28,802 nucleotides of DNA from Hypsibius dujardini (lineage: Eukaryota; Tardigrada; Eutardigrada; Parachela; Hypsibiidae). The notes under the pieces are model-generated. The model had not been told where the DNA came from, did no database searches, and saw nothing but the letters and a program-made list of their open reading frames with translations. The position numbers were made by a program, and so were the translations under genes. Shown piece by piece: positions 1-10,325 of the stretch; positions within the stretch are counted from its first letter, which is position 1, and the number at the start of each line of letters is the position of its first letter. Where the stretch lies: the NCBI GenBank assembly GCA_001579985.1, contig LRSR01002992.1, positions 1 through 28,802 of the forward strand, read 5' to 3'.

Positions 1-32
<32 letters not shown>
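1..32. repeat. (AGAC)n microsatellite
   Basis: Eight uninterrupted copies of the tetranucleotide AGAC at the left edge. The same motif recurs across the window, so it is a genome-wide simple-repeat habit and not a local signal. From 33 to about 660 I see no gene, only ordinary sequence with short chance ORFs. Confidence 0.9.
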
Positions 33-33
<1 letters not shown>

Positions 34-689
34 CCCGCATACACCTGCATATATACATATGCCTGAAAATAAGACAAACCGTACGGAAACTAGATGCACA
101 AAAAGACACACAGACCGGCAGCAGAATAATCCTGACTGATCCAGGCAAGAAGAGCCATGACTTTGAGATTTGATGGGAGGGTCCCTTAGGTTCGCCACGT
201 CGGACCACAATTAGTTCTGCGCGAGGCAAATGTGCCTTGGGCAACCCAGTTTTCCGCACGATCGTTGATGAGACAGTAATTACCAGTTGCCGGGCTAAAA
301 AATCGGCATATCTATAATAAGCGCCTACAATCTAGTTTAGTCAATTATGCCCCCCTCTTGTGTGTCATAGTCTAGCTGAATGTGCTGCTGTTAGGAGGAA
401 ATGTCTCAGTCTATGGGAGCGTTGCGAACATTGTCCTGATTTTTGACCCGAGCCAACACAATATTCTGCTCGTACCCTAAACATTGGCGTGCCAAAATCA
501 GATATGCATGTTCGGTACGTGAACGCAATTATTTCAACGAGATCCTCACAATTAAAACGAGTGGTTAGAAGCGCAGAGTCAGTCAGACAACCAACTACAT
601 AGACACACAGTAGGAAACTAATTTCAGGCATGGACAAAGACACAAGTCAACAAAGTCAGACAGAAGACAAAACAAAGTAGACCCAGACA

Positions 690-737
690 GACAGACAAAC
701 AAACAGACAGACAGGCAGACAGACAGACAGACAGACA

Positions 738-770
<33 letters not shown>

Positions 771-790
771 ACAGACAGGCAGACAGGCAG
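690..790. repeat. (CAGA)n/(GGCA)n compound microsatellite
   Basis: A tetranucleotide tract that changes from CAGA units to GGCA units and back. Its minus-strand translation gives a Cys/Leu/Pro-rich chance ORF with no biological meaning. Confidence 0.9.
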
Positions 791-809
791 CAGATACGAA
801 AACGACTTT

Positions 810-1775
810 TTAATTTTTAAATATTTGTTTAGCCCACATGAATCCATCAACAATGTATAAAAGCCTGTCGCATCCGCTGCATCCGACGGATTTCCCTCTG
901 AAATTACCTTGAGCCAGGAAGCGACCGGCACCGCCAATTGTCGCGGCGATAGTGGCTTTATTCACACCCGTAATTGTCCTTTTCATTTGTCGCTCAACAG
1001 CAGCATTCTCACAATAATAATCAACAATGCGGGAGGGCATATGCCGATTCAATCGAGCTGCTTTATTGCAGGGCCGATAATCAGACTGCAGCTGCCATCT
1101 TCTCCCGTCGTCTGAATAATTTCTCCTCTGTCCAGGCATCGCCGCCGGAGCATCGAAATCGGAATCACGAATATCCGAGTAGACAACCACGACGTCGTCC
1201 AAGGCAGCAGAAGAGGAAGAAGTTATCTCAACAACTTCACCATGCAAATAAATTCGCCCGTCTGCTCCTTGACAATTCCACCCACTCTGATTGATATAAT
1301 AATAATATGGGCCATCAGCCGTGGTAGTGGCGGTGGCAGGGGTGGCTCCATATTTCCACCTCCTCCAGACATCTTCAGATAACAGTCCTGCAGTCTGTCT
1401 GGAACAATTTCTCCCCGAATCCGCGACGGCGCCGGAAGAGTTGGCGTGCATAAAAATGCTCGCAGTCCCAAGAAAGGGCGGTCTTTGTTCCTGCGGTGGA
1501 GGTATCCGGTGGGGATGGTGGTGGACTGCTGAGAAAGCAAACCATAGCCCGTCTGGAGGCCGCAGGCAAAGACCGATTCCGGCCAACAACAGCAGGACCG
1601 TCGCGGAAAGGATACAGGCAAGGGTCCGCCTCCACCACCGGAAATTGTCAGACACTGAGGGACCGGACACTGAGAGACCGGACACCGAGGGACCGGACAC
1701 CGAGGGACCGAACACCGAGGGACCAGACACTGAGGGACCAGGGATGATGGAGGTTGTGGTATCATCATCCGCCAT
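810..1775 (-). CDS. Putative type II membrane glycoprotein, family not recognised
   Basis: This is an uninterrupted 321-codon frame from the ATG at 1775 to a TAA at 810. The frame is open further upstream to 2003 but with no in-frame ATG there. The chosen ATG has an excellent context (AAAACAATGG). The order is: an acidic/Thr-rich start (MADDDTTTS), six 5-residue repeats of the GPSVS type, a basic stop-transfer stretch (RWWRR), one hydrophobic helix near residues 51-70, then an ectodomain of about 250 residues with several N-glycosylation sequons (NSS, NCS, NQS, NYS) and a few cysteines. This predicts an N-in/C-out protein. A donor-like CAAG|GTAATT near codon 292 might splice off the last ~30 codons. 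An ATTAAA overlaps the stop. I recognise no family. The region is GC-rich and other frames are also open, so coding status is probable only. Confidence 0.5.
   Translation of the reverse strand: MADDDTTTSIIPGPSVSGPSVFGPSVSGPSVSGLSVSGPSVSDNFRWWRRTLACILSATVLLLLAGIGLCLRPPDGLWFAFSAVHHHPHRIPPPQEQRPPFLGTASIFMHANSSGAVADSGRNCSRQTAGLLSEDVWRRWKYGATPATATTTADGPYYYYINQSGWNCQGADGRIYLHGEVVEITSSSSAALDDVVVVYSDIRDSDFDAPAAMPGQRRNYSDDGRRWQLQSDYRPCNKAARLNRHMPSRIVDYYCENAAVERQMKRTITGVNKATIAATIGGAGRFLAQGNFRGKSVGCSGCDRLLYIVDGFMWAKQIFKN
1651..1740 (-). repeat. 15-bp tandem repeat inside the coding frame (six units)
   Basis: Six 15-bp units (plus-strand form GACACYGAGGGACCG) encode pentapeptides of the GPSVS type in the cytoplasmic N-terminus of the putative membrane protein. 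The unit length is a multiple of three, so copy-number changes would keep the frame. Differences between units are few. Confidence 0.85.
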
Positions 1776-2003
1776 TGTTTTTGCGGGGATGATGGCGGCG
1801 GCGGCAGCACCACGACCGGAAGTAGCAGCAGTAACGGTACCGAAAGTAGCAGTAGTAACGGTACCGGAAGTAGTAGCGGCAGCAGCAGCGACGCAAGCGG
1901 CAGCAAAAAAAGCAGCAGTCTCGTGGTGCACTGCGACGTCGTCATGAAACGGTCCGACGTGTCGGGAGGTAACAACTCCGACGTCCTCCTTCTTCCCCGG
2001 CAA

Positions 2004-4740
2004 ACCGTGGTATTAATTCGCCAGTAAAATCCATGTTTTTATGTGTGTGAGCATTCAGGGCCACTTAAGTGAACCGAGGATCAACAACAACGACCGTCTC
2101 CTCATCCTGCACATTTCGTCCGAAACAAAATAAAAATAAAAATAAAGTATGAAGTGGCTGAAAATATAAATCCAGGCAGATGTCTGTGCTACGAGCTCCA
2201 CAGACACACACAGACAATTCACAGGCAAATCAGCAACGGACCCAACGGGGAAGGAGCGATAAATCCACGGTGTGTATCAAAAGAGATGACGGCGATAGAT
2301 AATAATAAATACAACGTGATGTCTCCCAGTAATGGTCCGCCACGGAAAATGAATCGCTTAATTTTTTTACGCAATACTTGGTCGGTCGGTCGGTCGGTTG
2401 GTGGAGTCCGTAGACAAAAACTGGAGCATTCACTGCCTGAAGCAGTCAGTCAGTCAGTCGACAGTCAGTGTTTGTCTATGTAGACATGTACACATACATG
2501 TGTGCATGTGTGCATGTGTGCATGTGTGCGCAAGCAAATCAATTCCCGAGACGAAGCATGCAGACGCCGCAAAAAAATAATAAAAATAATTCACAGGTGA
2601 CTTGATTACCGGCAGCAGCAGCTAGCGCGGGGATCAGCCAGACTTCCGCATAGTTAATTGTGCAGAGCAGGAGCGAGCGCGTCCGGTCGCGGCAGACAGG
2701 CAGGCCAGAAGCAGCAAGGGGATATCTACATCACACACGCACAAAACGGAACGCCGTTTCCCACGCACCCGGGTGTCTCCTATTTTTTTGCTAGCCACTA
2801 CCACACCACACCGCGGACCATCACGAGAGCGTCTAAACTGCAGACATGAAGAGTAGACACGGAGACGGTCTATGGGCCGGATATTACGATCAAAGGAGAG
2901 ATGAGACATTAAGGTGGTAGTGATGTCGAGATGGGTCGGCCCCCCTACGATGATGATACTGTGATGTTAGCCTATAGACAACACACAGAACACAGAACAC
3001 AGTGTTCATATTTTCGGCCGACCAACCAAAGCTCGACGGCCAACCCTCGCCGGCCAACCCTCGCCGGCCAAAAACTTTTTGACACGCTTAAATATTATAT
3101 TCGGGTCTAGGCCATCCCTGCCTGTCTCGCTCTCGCTCTCGCTCACTCGCTCTCTCGCTTGTGAGAGACCACTACTGTCTCACTGTCTTATAGTTTTATG
3201 TTCCTCTAGTACGTATTTAAAGTTAAAAAGGCGTTTACTATCTATCGCGCAGCCGGGTCTGCGGTTCGTGTCTGTGTCTGTGTCTGTGTCTGCGTGCCTG
3301 CCAGGAACTTCTTCTTCACAGACACTGCGGTGAAATATTAAGACAGGCTTTTTACGTGATGAAAATGAACACGAGTAATAGTTAGTGTTGGTGTGTGGGA
3401 GTACCCGAGAAGAATACGAGCGAGGTCTACGCAAAGCAGGCACGCGCGCTCGTTGCACCCACATGGTGTGTGTCTGTGTGTGTGTGTGTGTGTGTGTGTT
3501 GCTGCCGCATCTCTTTTTCCAGATCGCCAGTCACAGCTACTGTTTTAGAGGGGTCTTTTGTTGTTGTCTGGGTCTCCCCTTCCAACGTGTTTTGTTGTGG
3601 AGAAGTTTTGCGGTTTGACCGGTACACACTGAGAGAGTTGGCACCTGAGAAAAAACTGGCTAAAATCGCGGAAACGCACTGTAATGTGTGTGTTAGTTAA
3701 TCTAATACAAAACGTGCGCGATTATTGAATTGTATTTGTGAGCGTTTACGTGTGCATGCTCATGTAATGTCCATCTCGACTGTCCACTTTGTCTTCTGCA
3801 ACATCTTCATTTCCGCATGTTGCCTTTCAATCGGTTTTAATCAACGCAGTCGAGTCGTTCCAGTTTGCGGCAATTATTTTTGGTGCCAACATTTAGGCTT
3901 GCATAGTGCACACACGATCGAGTAAACTTAATTACCGTTCGTTTGTGAAGACTGTGAGTTGGATTACTAGTACCTGGAAAGACATTACAGCTTCATCACA
4001 TTTCAGTTAGTCGACATAGTATAATGTCTGTGTCTGTGTCTGTGTCTGTGTCTGTGTCTGTGTCTGTGTCTGTGTCTGTGTCTGTGTCTGTGTCTGTGTC
4101 TGTGTCTGTGCAAGTGTGCATGTGTCTGTGTCTGCTCTCGTGCTTGTGCGGCTTCGGGCTAATTTAGAGGGTGTACATGAGCTGTTTGGTTGTCTAAACA
4201 CTGTTTCAGCAGGAAAACAATAGACGTTAAAAGTGTAATCTGCGTTACGTAATTTCCTGTGATGTGTCGGCAAGGTCCTAAAGACACCGGAAACCTCCAC
4301 CCAGTTTTTGCAGGAAACTGTGATGACTTTTGACAGTGAAACCCACCCATTTTTTACGCAATTCTGACAGCTTTTCGTGTTTATGTTGCGCGCCTCATTG
4401 CCGTACGCACCGATGACAGACACCCCCTGAACTTGTTTTGGGCACTTAAAAAAAAAAGAAATCGCGAAAAAAACTGAACGTGTTTGCCGTGATTAAATTT
4501 TGTCTTGACACTGTTTTTTTTTCATACACGCACAAACATACCACAGACGGACGTCTCAAGTTCTTCAAGCGTGTTGACAGACATTTCTTCCCTTCCAGCT
4601 CCGGTAGTAATGGGCACTTGTCGCTCAGCAGTGGTCCGCTTAAAACCCGCTATTTTTCACACAATCTGTTTTTTTTTGTTACAGACAAGCTTCTAGACGA
4701 GTACTGCTTAACAGCTCTTGATCAGCTCCTTTTGTTAAAC
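2004..4740. other. Gene-poor, simple-repeat-rich intergenic stretch
   Basis: I find no supportable gene here. The ORFs are short, low in complexity and lack homology or splice logic. The sequence holds a GGTC tract near 2385, AGTC near 2445, TGTGCATG near 2495-2530, a small CCAACCCTCGCCGG duplication near 3040-3070, CTCGCT near 3125, and GT/GTCT tracts at about 3265-3290, 3470-3500 and 4025-4110. Confidence 0.6.
4025..4110. repeat. (TGTGTC)n hexanucleotide microsatellite
   Basis: A nearly perfect run of about 14 copies of a TGTGTC hexamer. On the minus strand it gives an alternating Q/T peptide that is a repeat artefact. Confidence 0.92.
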
Positions 4741-4751
4741 TACTGTAACTT

Positions 4752-4880
4752 GACTCTCGCGATCATTTGGTGCTGCGTTTTAGACGCACCCGTACATTAT
4801 GACTGCACACACTGTGCTTCACTGCAGTCATAATATACGGTGGATCTAAAACGCGCCACCAAATGACCGAGACAGTACAG
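4752..4880. mobile_element. Foldback (MITE-like) element, family A copy 1
   Basis: A long imperfect inverted repeat centred near 4813. The left arm holds ATCATTTGGTGCTGCGTTTT and CATTATGACTGCA. The right arm returns TGCAGTCATAATATACGG and AAAACGCGCCACCAAATGA, around a short loop starting CACACTGTG. The sequence TACTGTAACT lies at both 4741-4750 and 4881-4890, so the element is flanked by a direct repeat. A second copy with the same core lies at 24504-24633. It has no coding capacity. A MITE-like nature is inferred from the dispersed, palindromic, non-coding structure. Confidence 0.75.
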
Positions 4881-4899
4881 TACTGTAACTCAACTTTCG

Positions 4900-5360
4900 C
4901 AATTTTAGTTATTCAAATCAGCTTCGAGAATTAAATTTGAATTTAAATTACTTAATTTAAATTATATTTAATTCACATTACCTGTTTTGGCTGTATTAAT
5001 TCATTAACACATGCAACTTTAAAATTGGTGAAATCGAATCACTTTTCGAGTCTGAATTAAAATTTAAAAATTTAAAAAAGAAGTGGGTTTTTTAAAGTTT
5101 AAATCATCTTTTTAATTAATCAAAACAACTCCCGGTAGTTATATCTGTGATCTGGTCTCGTGTCTGTCTTTCGGCGTATGCCTATGTCTGAGTGTCCAGC
5201 TCCGTCCAGCCCCAAAAATATCAAGACCCTCGGTGATAGACACGCGAGAGTCTGAGTAAACCAATTATATTACTATTACCTGGTAAATAGGCCTAGGTTA
5301 AACCTTTGACATTCGCCGGCCAGGGTCATAGACAGACGCACCGCACACACAGACAGAGTA
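4900..5360. other. AT-rich intergenic DNA
   Basis: Strongly AT-rich from about 4910 to 5120 with many TTTAAATT-type palindromic words. It then returns to normal composition with a short CAGACA patch. No gene, RNA or further element is visible. Confidence 0.5.
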
Positions 5361-5592
5361 TGAGGTGAAATCTCTATTTCGGCTCACCCTCCACTTTTTC
5401 GATAAATCGGCTCACTCACAGGTTTCTCTTTGAAGATAGGTGCTTGATTGTTTGATTTGTTGTACTATATCCTAGTAGACTATAGTACATTTGGAAATCA
5501 AGCAATCAAGCACCTGCCATCAAATAGAAACCCATGAGTGAGCCGATTTATCGACCAAGTGTAAGGTGAGCCGAAATAGAGACTTCTCCTCA
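5361..5592. mobile_element. Foldback (MITE-like) element, family B copy 1 (full length)
   Basis: A 232-bp imperfect palindrome. It opens with TGAGGTGAAATCTCTATTTC and closes with the complementary GAAATAGAGACTTCTCCTCA. Internal arms also pair, for example ATAAATCGGCTCACTCA with TGAGTGAGCCGATTTAT, and GGTGCTTGATTG with CAATCAAGCACC. The tip reads GTACTATATCCTAGTAGACT followed by ATAGTAC. No ORF. A diverged second copy lies 320 bp to the right. Confidence 0.82.
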
Positions 5593-5911
5593 CATGATTT
5601 TTAAAGCAGCAATCTGTCATGTTGTGCTGTCTGTGACAAGTCAAACATTGCAGCGCGAGCAAACAGGCCACCTTTGTTTGTGTGTTTTAGTGACATTCTC
5701 TAAATTTACAGACCGACACTGTTGTCAATGTAACGCAGATGTGTATTTTAGTAAACAATATATCGCGAGCGCGTCCCACACCGGTGCTTCTTTGTGAAAT
5801 GTAGGTTTCCGGCCGCATGTCGCGGCCCGAGTTTCAGTTACCGGGTTCGGGAATGCTTTTGAGGCAAATTTCGCCACGCCCATGCGCACAGTGTGTGCAC
5901 ATAATGGTAAT

Positions 5912-6095
5912 GTGGTCCATAAATCGGCTCACTCATGGGTTTCTCTTCGATGGCAGGTGCTTGATTGTTTGATTTGCTGTGCTATATCCTAGTATACTAT
6001 AACACTTCTGAAAATCAAACAATCAAAGAGAAATCCATGAGTAAACCGATTTATAGACCAAGTGGAGGGTGAGCCGAAATACATACTTTGCCTCA
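5912..6095. mobile_element. Foldback element, family B copy 2 (left arm truncated)
   Basis: Shares the core of copy 1: CATAAATCGGCTCACTCATG, TGCTTGATTGTTTGATTTG, the CTATATCCTAGTA tip, and the outer right end GGTGAGCCGAAATA...CCTCA. The outer left arm is missing, and the right arm has lost about 14 bp near GCACCTGCCATCAA. It lies inside the putative 886-bp TIR element. Confidence 0.75.
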
Positions 6096-6502
6096 TACAG
6101 AATATTGCTATTTATTCGCGTGCAACTCCAACAAACAGCTCTTGCGCTCCATGCTTCCTCTTATAATAAAATGCGAAACAGCTACTATTAAGGCCTGATA
6201 TTAGGCTATCTTGAGCCACAAATTCAACTCGATCACATGTTTGGTTTTTTATGAAGGCTCCAATCTTGATCACTTCTCAAATTTGCATAAAATTGTGATA
6301 TTTCGATTCCCATCCTTTCCGATTCAGTTTGTCTTTTCTTACAATTTTTTTAGCCTAATTTAATTTGCGTGACAGCCCAACACCTTAGGAGCAGACTGAT
6401 ACCAAACTGGTCGCGAGCATGCAGCACACGGAGAAGCAATGCACCGCCATTGGTTTTTGTCTGACATTGTTTAGGGTGTAGATTAAACTTCATTTTTTGG
6501 CC

Positions 6503-6632
6503 TGTAGTGGATGCTCACATGGACAGCTTGTAGTGGATGCTCACATAGACAGCCTGTAGTGGATGCTCACATAGACAGCCTGTAGTGGATGCTCACATGG
6601 ACAGCCTGTAGTGGATGCTCACATGGACAGGC
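6503..6632. repeat. 26-bp minisatellite, five units
   Basis: Five head-to-tail units of TGTAGTGGATGCTCACATGG plus ACAGCC, differing at only a few positions (ATGG/ATAG, final CT/CC/GC). Non-coding. The high similarity of the units implies recent expansion. Confidence 0.93.
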
Positions 6633-6724
6633 GTTGTAACAATAACAAATTGAGGCAGTGGAATGAGTAGTGACCGAGAAATGACGGTTCTAAGTTTGTC
6701 TCAGAAGTATTCCCGAACCCGGTA

Positions 6725-9700
6725 TTTATATGGTACAGATTCGCACGGGTACCCCCTTTTGAGGGGGCAATGATCGCCTTACGATCGCGATGACTCTAAA
6801 TTTACAGACAGCCACGACGTCGCGCTGCAGCGGTGGACCTACTTATTCCGATAAGTAGTGCAATGTCTGCGGTGTACAAATCTGGAGGACTGCCGGCCGA
6901 GGGAACACATAACCGTTAAAAAGGCCGTTCTCTTTAATATCTGGACGACAATAGGGTCGTTTATGCAATTTCGCTCCAATTCCCCAGAACGTCGGCATGA
7001 TGCCGCGGTTCACGTGGATCCCTCGCGCAGTTTGGGCATCATGTACCGCATAACTATTTGTTAGACAATTCACTATCCCACACTTAGTCAAAGGGCCATC
7101 ACGTGTACAGGCCGTCATAGGAGAAGTGCCGCCGAAGCCGCAGACACAACCAACCAGGACCGCAAACACGTGTACCTTGCATATGCAGACATCCAGACAT
7201 TAAACAGGCAAAACACAGGTGCAATGGAGACAAAAGAAGACAGGAAGACACTAGATGCAGACATGATAATTCGACTGAAAGATAAGGCGGTCATCGAAAC
7301 CACAGACACAACTCACAAAGACCACAGACATGTACTGTTGCATATACAGTCATTCAGATATTCAGACATTCAGACATTCAGACAGACAAAAGACAGACAA
7401 CGCTATAGCTAAAAACAGACGGGAAGATTCTCTATGCAAACACGGCAATTTGGTAAAGAGATAAAGGCGGTCACAAAAGTCACAGACACGACCACAAAAA
7501 CCATAGATATGTACTGCTGCCTATACAGACATTCAGACATTAGACAGCAGACACGGGTAGCATTGTAGACAGAGACAAGCAGCAAGATAGCCGATACAGA
7601 CAAGATAATTAGGCTGTACTGCTGCCTATACAGACATTCAGACATTAGACAGGCAGACACGGGGAACACCGTAGACAGGGACAGGCAACAAAATACCCGA
7701 TACAGACACGGTAATTAGGCTGAGAGATAAGACGGTCTGCCTTTAGAATGCGTTGTTATCCACTAAAAAATCTGACACTCTAAACTAGCCTACATATGGT
7801 TCGGACAGTAGTGTTTCTGACTTTTGCGGAACGGTTCCGGATCGCGGTTCTCATAACACACCATAAAGTCATTCGAATTTTATAGTAAAAAGCAGCGAAG
7901 CGTGCTGTTAAAGTGCGCGCTATAAGGCTAGTGCAAGCACAGCCATCTCGAATTTCCTGTGATAGTCTAATTTTGCATCCACGACACACACGCGCATACA
8001 GACGGTCAGTTTTACGAGACACTTGACGCATTGTGTCCGTCCGCCTGGGCACCCCGCACCACCACTGACTCCTCTTGAGACAGATCACACACCACATCCG
8101 GTCTTCGCACCGCCATAAGATATCTCTGGAGGTGTCGCCGATCCACACTACACAAACTGACATAATATTTCTTCAAAAATAAACCCCGCACATTCGCACT
8201 ATATACACATACGCACAGGCGCACAGGCGCACATGCGCACATGCGCACTCCCCGTCGGGGAATGCCTCGGCCATAGCGTGCACCTATCTGTATATATGAG
8301 AGCATCTTAATTCTAACGTCTTCTCCCTTGACTATTCCGCGCTATAGCTCCGCGGAAAAAAAAGTATCTGTTGATATCGTCGCAGTCAGCGGGCGACGCA
8401 CATGAGAAGACTCAGTTATATTAAAACGAGCGCGCGGCTGACACTTTTCTCCGAGCTGGAGCTGGAGAAATGCCTGAGGGTGCCGGATGTCTCCGTCCGT
8501 CCGTCCATATCTCGTGTGGATGCGCGACACTTGCAGTTGCAGACAGACAGGCAGACTGTGGTAGACAGGCAGACAGGCTGTGGTAGACAGGCAGACAGGC
8601 TGTGCTAGACAGACACAATCTATCCGATTATGTAATTTGTGTGAATTCCATCCGCGCGCCACGAGAGGAAGAAGCGCGTGAATGTGCCTGAAGTCATTAA
8701 CATCCCGGGAGTCAGTGGTGGTGGTAGTGGTGTGGGGACCCTGGGAGAGAGATAGGCATGAAGTTTTAGGTATGGAGTACTACTGTATATATATCGCTCG
8801 CTGCTGGGTCCGGAGACCGTGTTCTTGACTCAACGTGGTGCCAACAGTTTGATCACCCTTCTTGCCGTTTCAGGCTGTGTGTTGAGAGTTTGACGTTGCA
8901 GAGCGACATAGTCGAACCATTTGTAGTAGCGATGGCTGGTTTCTCACACAGTCGTGTGCCTGGCGCGAATTTCACTATCCCATCTGTCGTCGAATGATGC
9001 AGGCATGGCGGCGATAAATCAGCGGTAGGGGTCGCCCTACACCCGCTCTCATGAGGTCGGGATCTGGCGACCGAATGCGGGCAGTCTGCGCCCTGGACGA
9101 AACTGTTGCATTGCCCGCCCATAATAATTCTTAATCATTTTTCAGAAGAAGAAAAACATATATTTTTATAATCAAAACGTTTTTTTTAACGACTGGCTAT
9201 TATAAATACAAAGGGCGTCTCATATAAGAGTACTTCGGGGTCTTCAAAGTAGACGAGGTTCGCTCAAGGAATTTCATTAAAAAATAGAAACACATTGTAT
9301 GTAGAATGTGCACATCATGAACGGTTCAATGGGAGTTTTTGGAGAGCTCGGTGTCTGATTTTCCATTTTTTGTTTGTCCAAATTTCGATCTTCCCTCGCT
9401 TAATGCGTGTAGTGGATGTTGGTCAAACGGTCTTCACTAGAAGATGAATTGTCTGACCAAGCCTCAAGTAAGTCAGATAATCAAAGTTTTTCGATATCGA
9501 CTTAATCCGCCCTTCATCAGTAGAGTATTAATAGTTCTTCTGAATTTTAAGTACAAAAGGTCAGAGTGTGTCCAGCAGTAATTGGCTTCATCATGGATCG
9601 GCTATTCATTCAACTGCAACTCAACCAGGTGACCTAACTCAAATAATCACCCGCCAATTTGGCAACGTGTCGCAACTTTTATACGGGATGACCATCAAGC

Positions 9701-10325
9701 GGAACATTTAACGGCCCAACAAATGAAAGAAGAGAGAAATAATAAGTTCCATCGCAACGCAGCATTTGTTAGAATTTAGTTAGCAGGTGTGACAATTACT
9801 GAAGAGCCAGCCACACAGACACACACGTAAAAAACCACCTCTTAGAAAACCAGCGATTTGTAACAGAAAAGGTCTAATCAGCTGACGGGAGAGACGGTGA
9901 GAGAGCGCTCCCTACCCTCGCTTAGCCAAGTAAATACAATACACAGCACAGGAAACTCTCTCCGATTGAGTGACGAAAAAAGAATCGGAATAATAAGCTC
10001 ACGCGCTCAATCAGATGCGCCAAGGAGAAGAAGAAGACAGGTGTTAACCGTGACCGTCACAAGTCTCCTCTAATTTCTCAAGTTGAAGATTGGCTTGGAT
10101 GGCTAATGCAAAAGTAATATACGGTACATAACAAAAGCAGGTGAACCACACGGAGAGACACACATGCAGGACTCCGTGACCGGTCATGCTCCGTTTGGTA
10201 GACAACAACGAGAGAGAGAGAGAGAAAAGACGTGAAATGTGAAAAAAAACATGAATAGAAAAAAAATGATACGCCGATTGCGACGTAAGATGCCTCCAGT
10301 TTTGTTTTTGCCCCGCTCTGTCTGT
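6725..10325. other. Intergenic stretch without a supportable gene
   Basis: Only short ORFs in both strands. Contents: a degenerate ~180-bp repeat array (7165-7742), a GCGCACA/GCGCATG patch near 8215-8250, a 25-bp CAGACAGGCTGTGGTAGA-type repeat near 8540-8615, an AT-rich segment near 9120-9200, and GA tracts near 10205. The minus ORF at 8853-9122 (89 aa) reads like a gene fragment but has no introns, domain or partner that I can name. No poly(A) signal for the neighbouring spenito gene is obvious here. Confidence 0.5.
7165..7742. repeat. Degenerate tandem array rich in CAGACATT
   Basis: Repeating blocks containing GATAA(A)GGCGGTC, CACAGACAC, a TGTACTGYTGCMTATACAG motif and ATTCAGACATTAGACAG recur from about 7165 to 7742. 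Block starts near 7281, 7460 and 7726 show irregular spacing (179 and 266 bp). No coding constraint is visible. Confidence 0.7.

Larger units (their letters stand above)
5839..6724. mobile_element. Probable non-autonomous TIR element with TA ends (886 bp)
   Basis: A 30-bp sequence at 5839-5868 (TACCGGGTTCGGGAATGCTT...) recurs inverted at 6695-6724. By my alignment 27 of 30 bases agree. Both outer ends are TA, as expected of a mariner-like TA target duplication. There is no transposase-sized ORF inside, so it would be non-autonomous. The interior carries family B copy 2 and a 26-bp minisatellite. A third single copy of the terminal sequence lies just after the stop codon of the gene at 26199-26468. 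The transposon interpretation is inferred; the inverted termini are seen directly. Confidence 0.6.

Noticed and set aside
656-937. Minus ORF rich in Cys/Leu/Pro
   Set aside because: Translation of the CAGA/GGCA microsatellite, with no independent coding evidence.
1321-1947. 208-codon plus ORF with TEGPD repeats
   Set aside because: Antisense shadow of the same 15-bp repeat, with no ATG context or domain support beyond repetition.
1223-1975. 250-codon minus ORF overlapping the putative membrane protein
   Set aside because: Shadow frame of low-complexity Leu/Pro/Val text. The alternative frame has the better start, TM topology and sequons.
4007-4423. Minus ORF with a long Gln-Thr run
   Set aside because: The run is the TGTGTC microsatellite and the rest has no recognisable feature.
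8853-9122. 89-aa minus ORF reading like a gene fragment
   Set aside because: Possibly a transposon or gene relic, but I cannot name a family, find partner exons or see a promoter.
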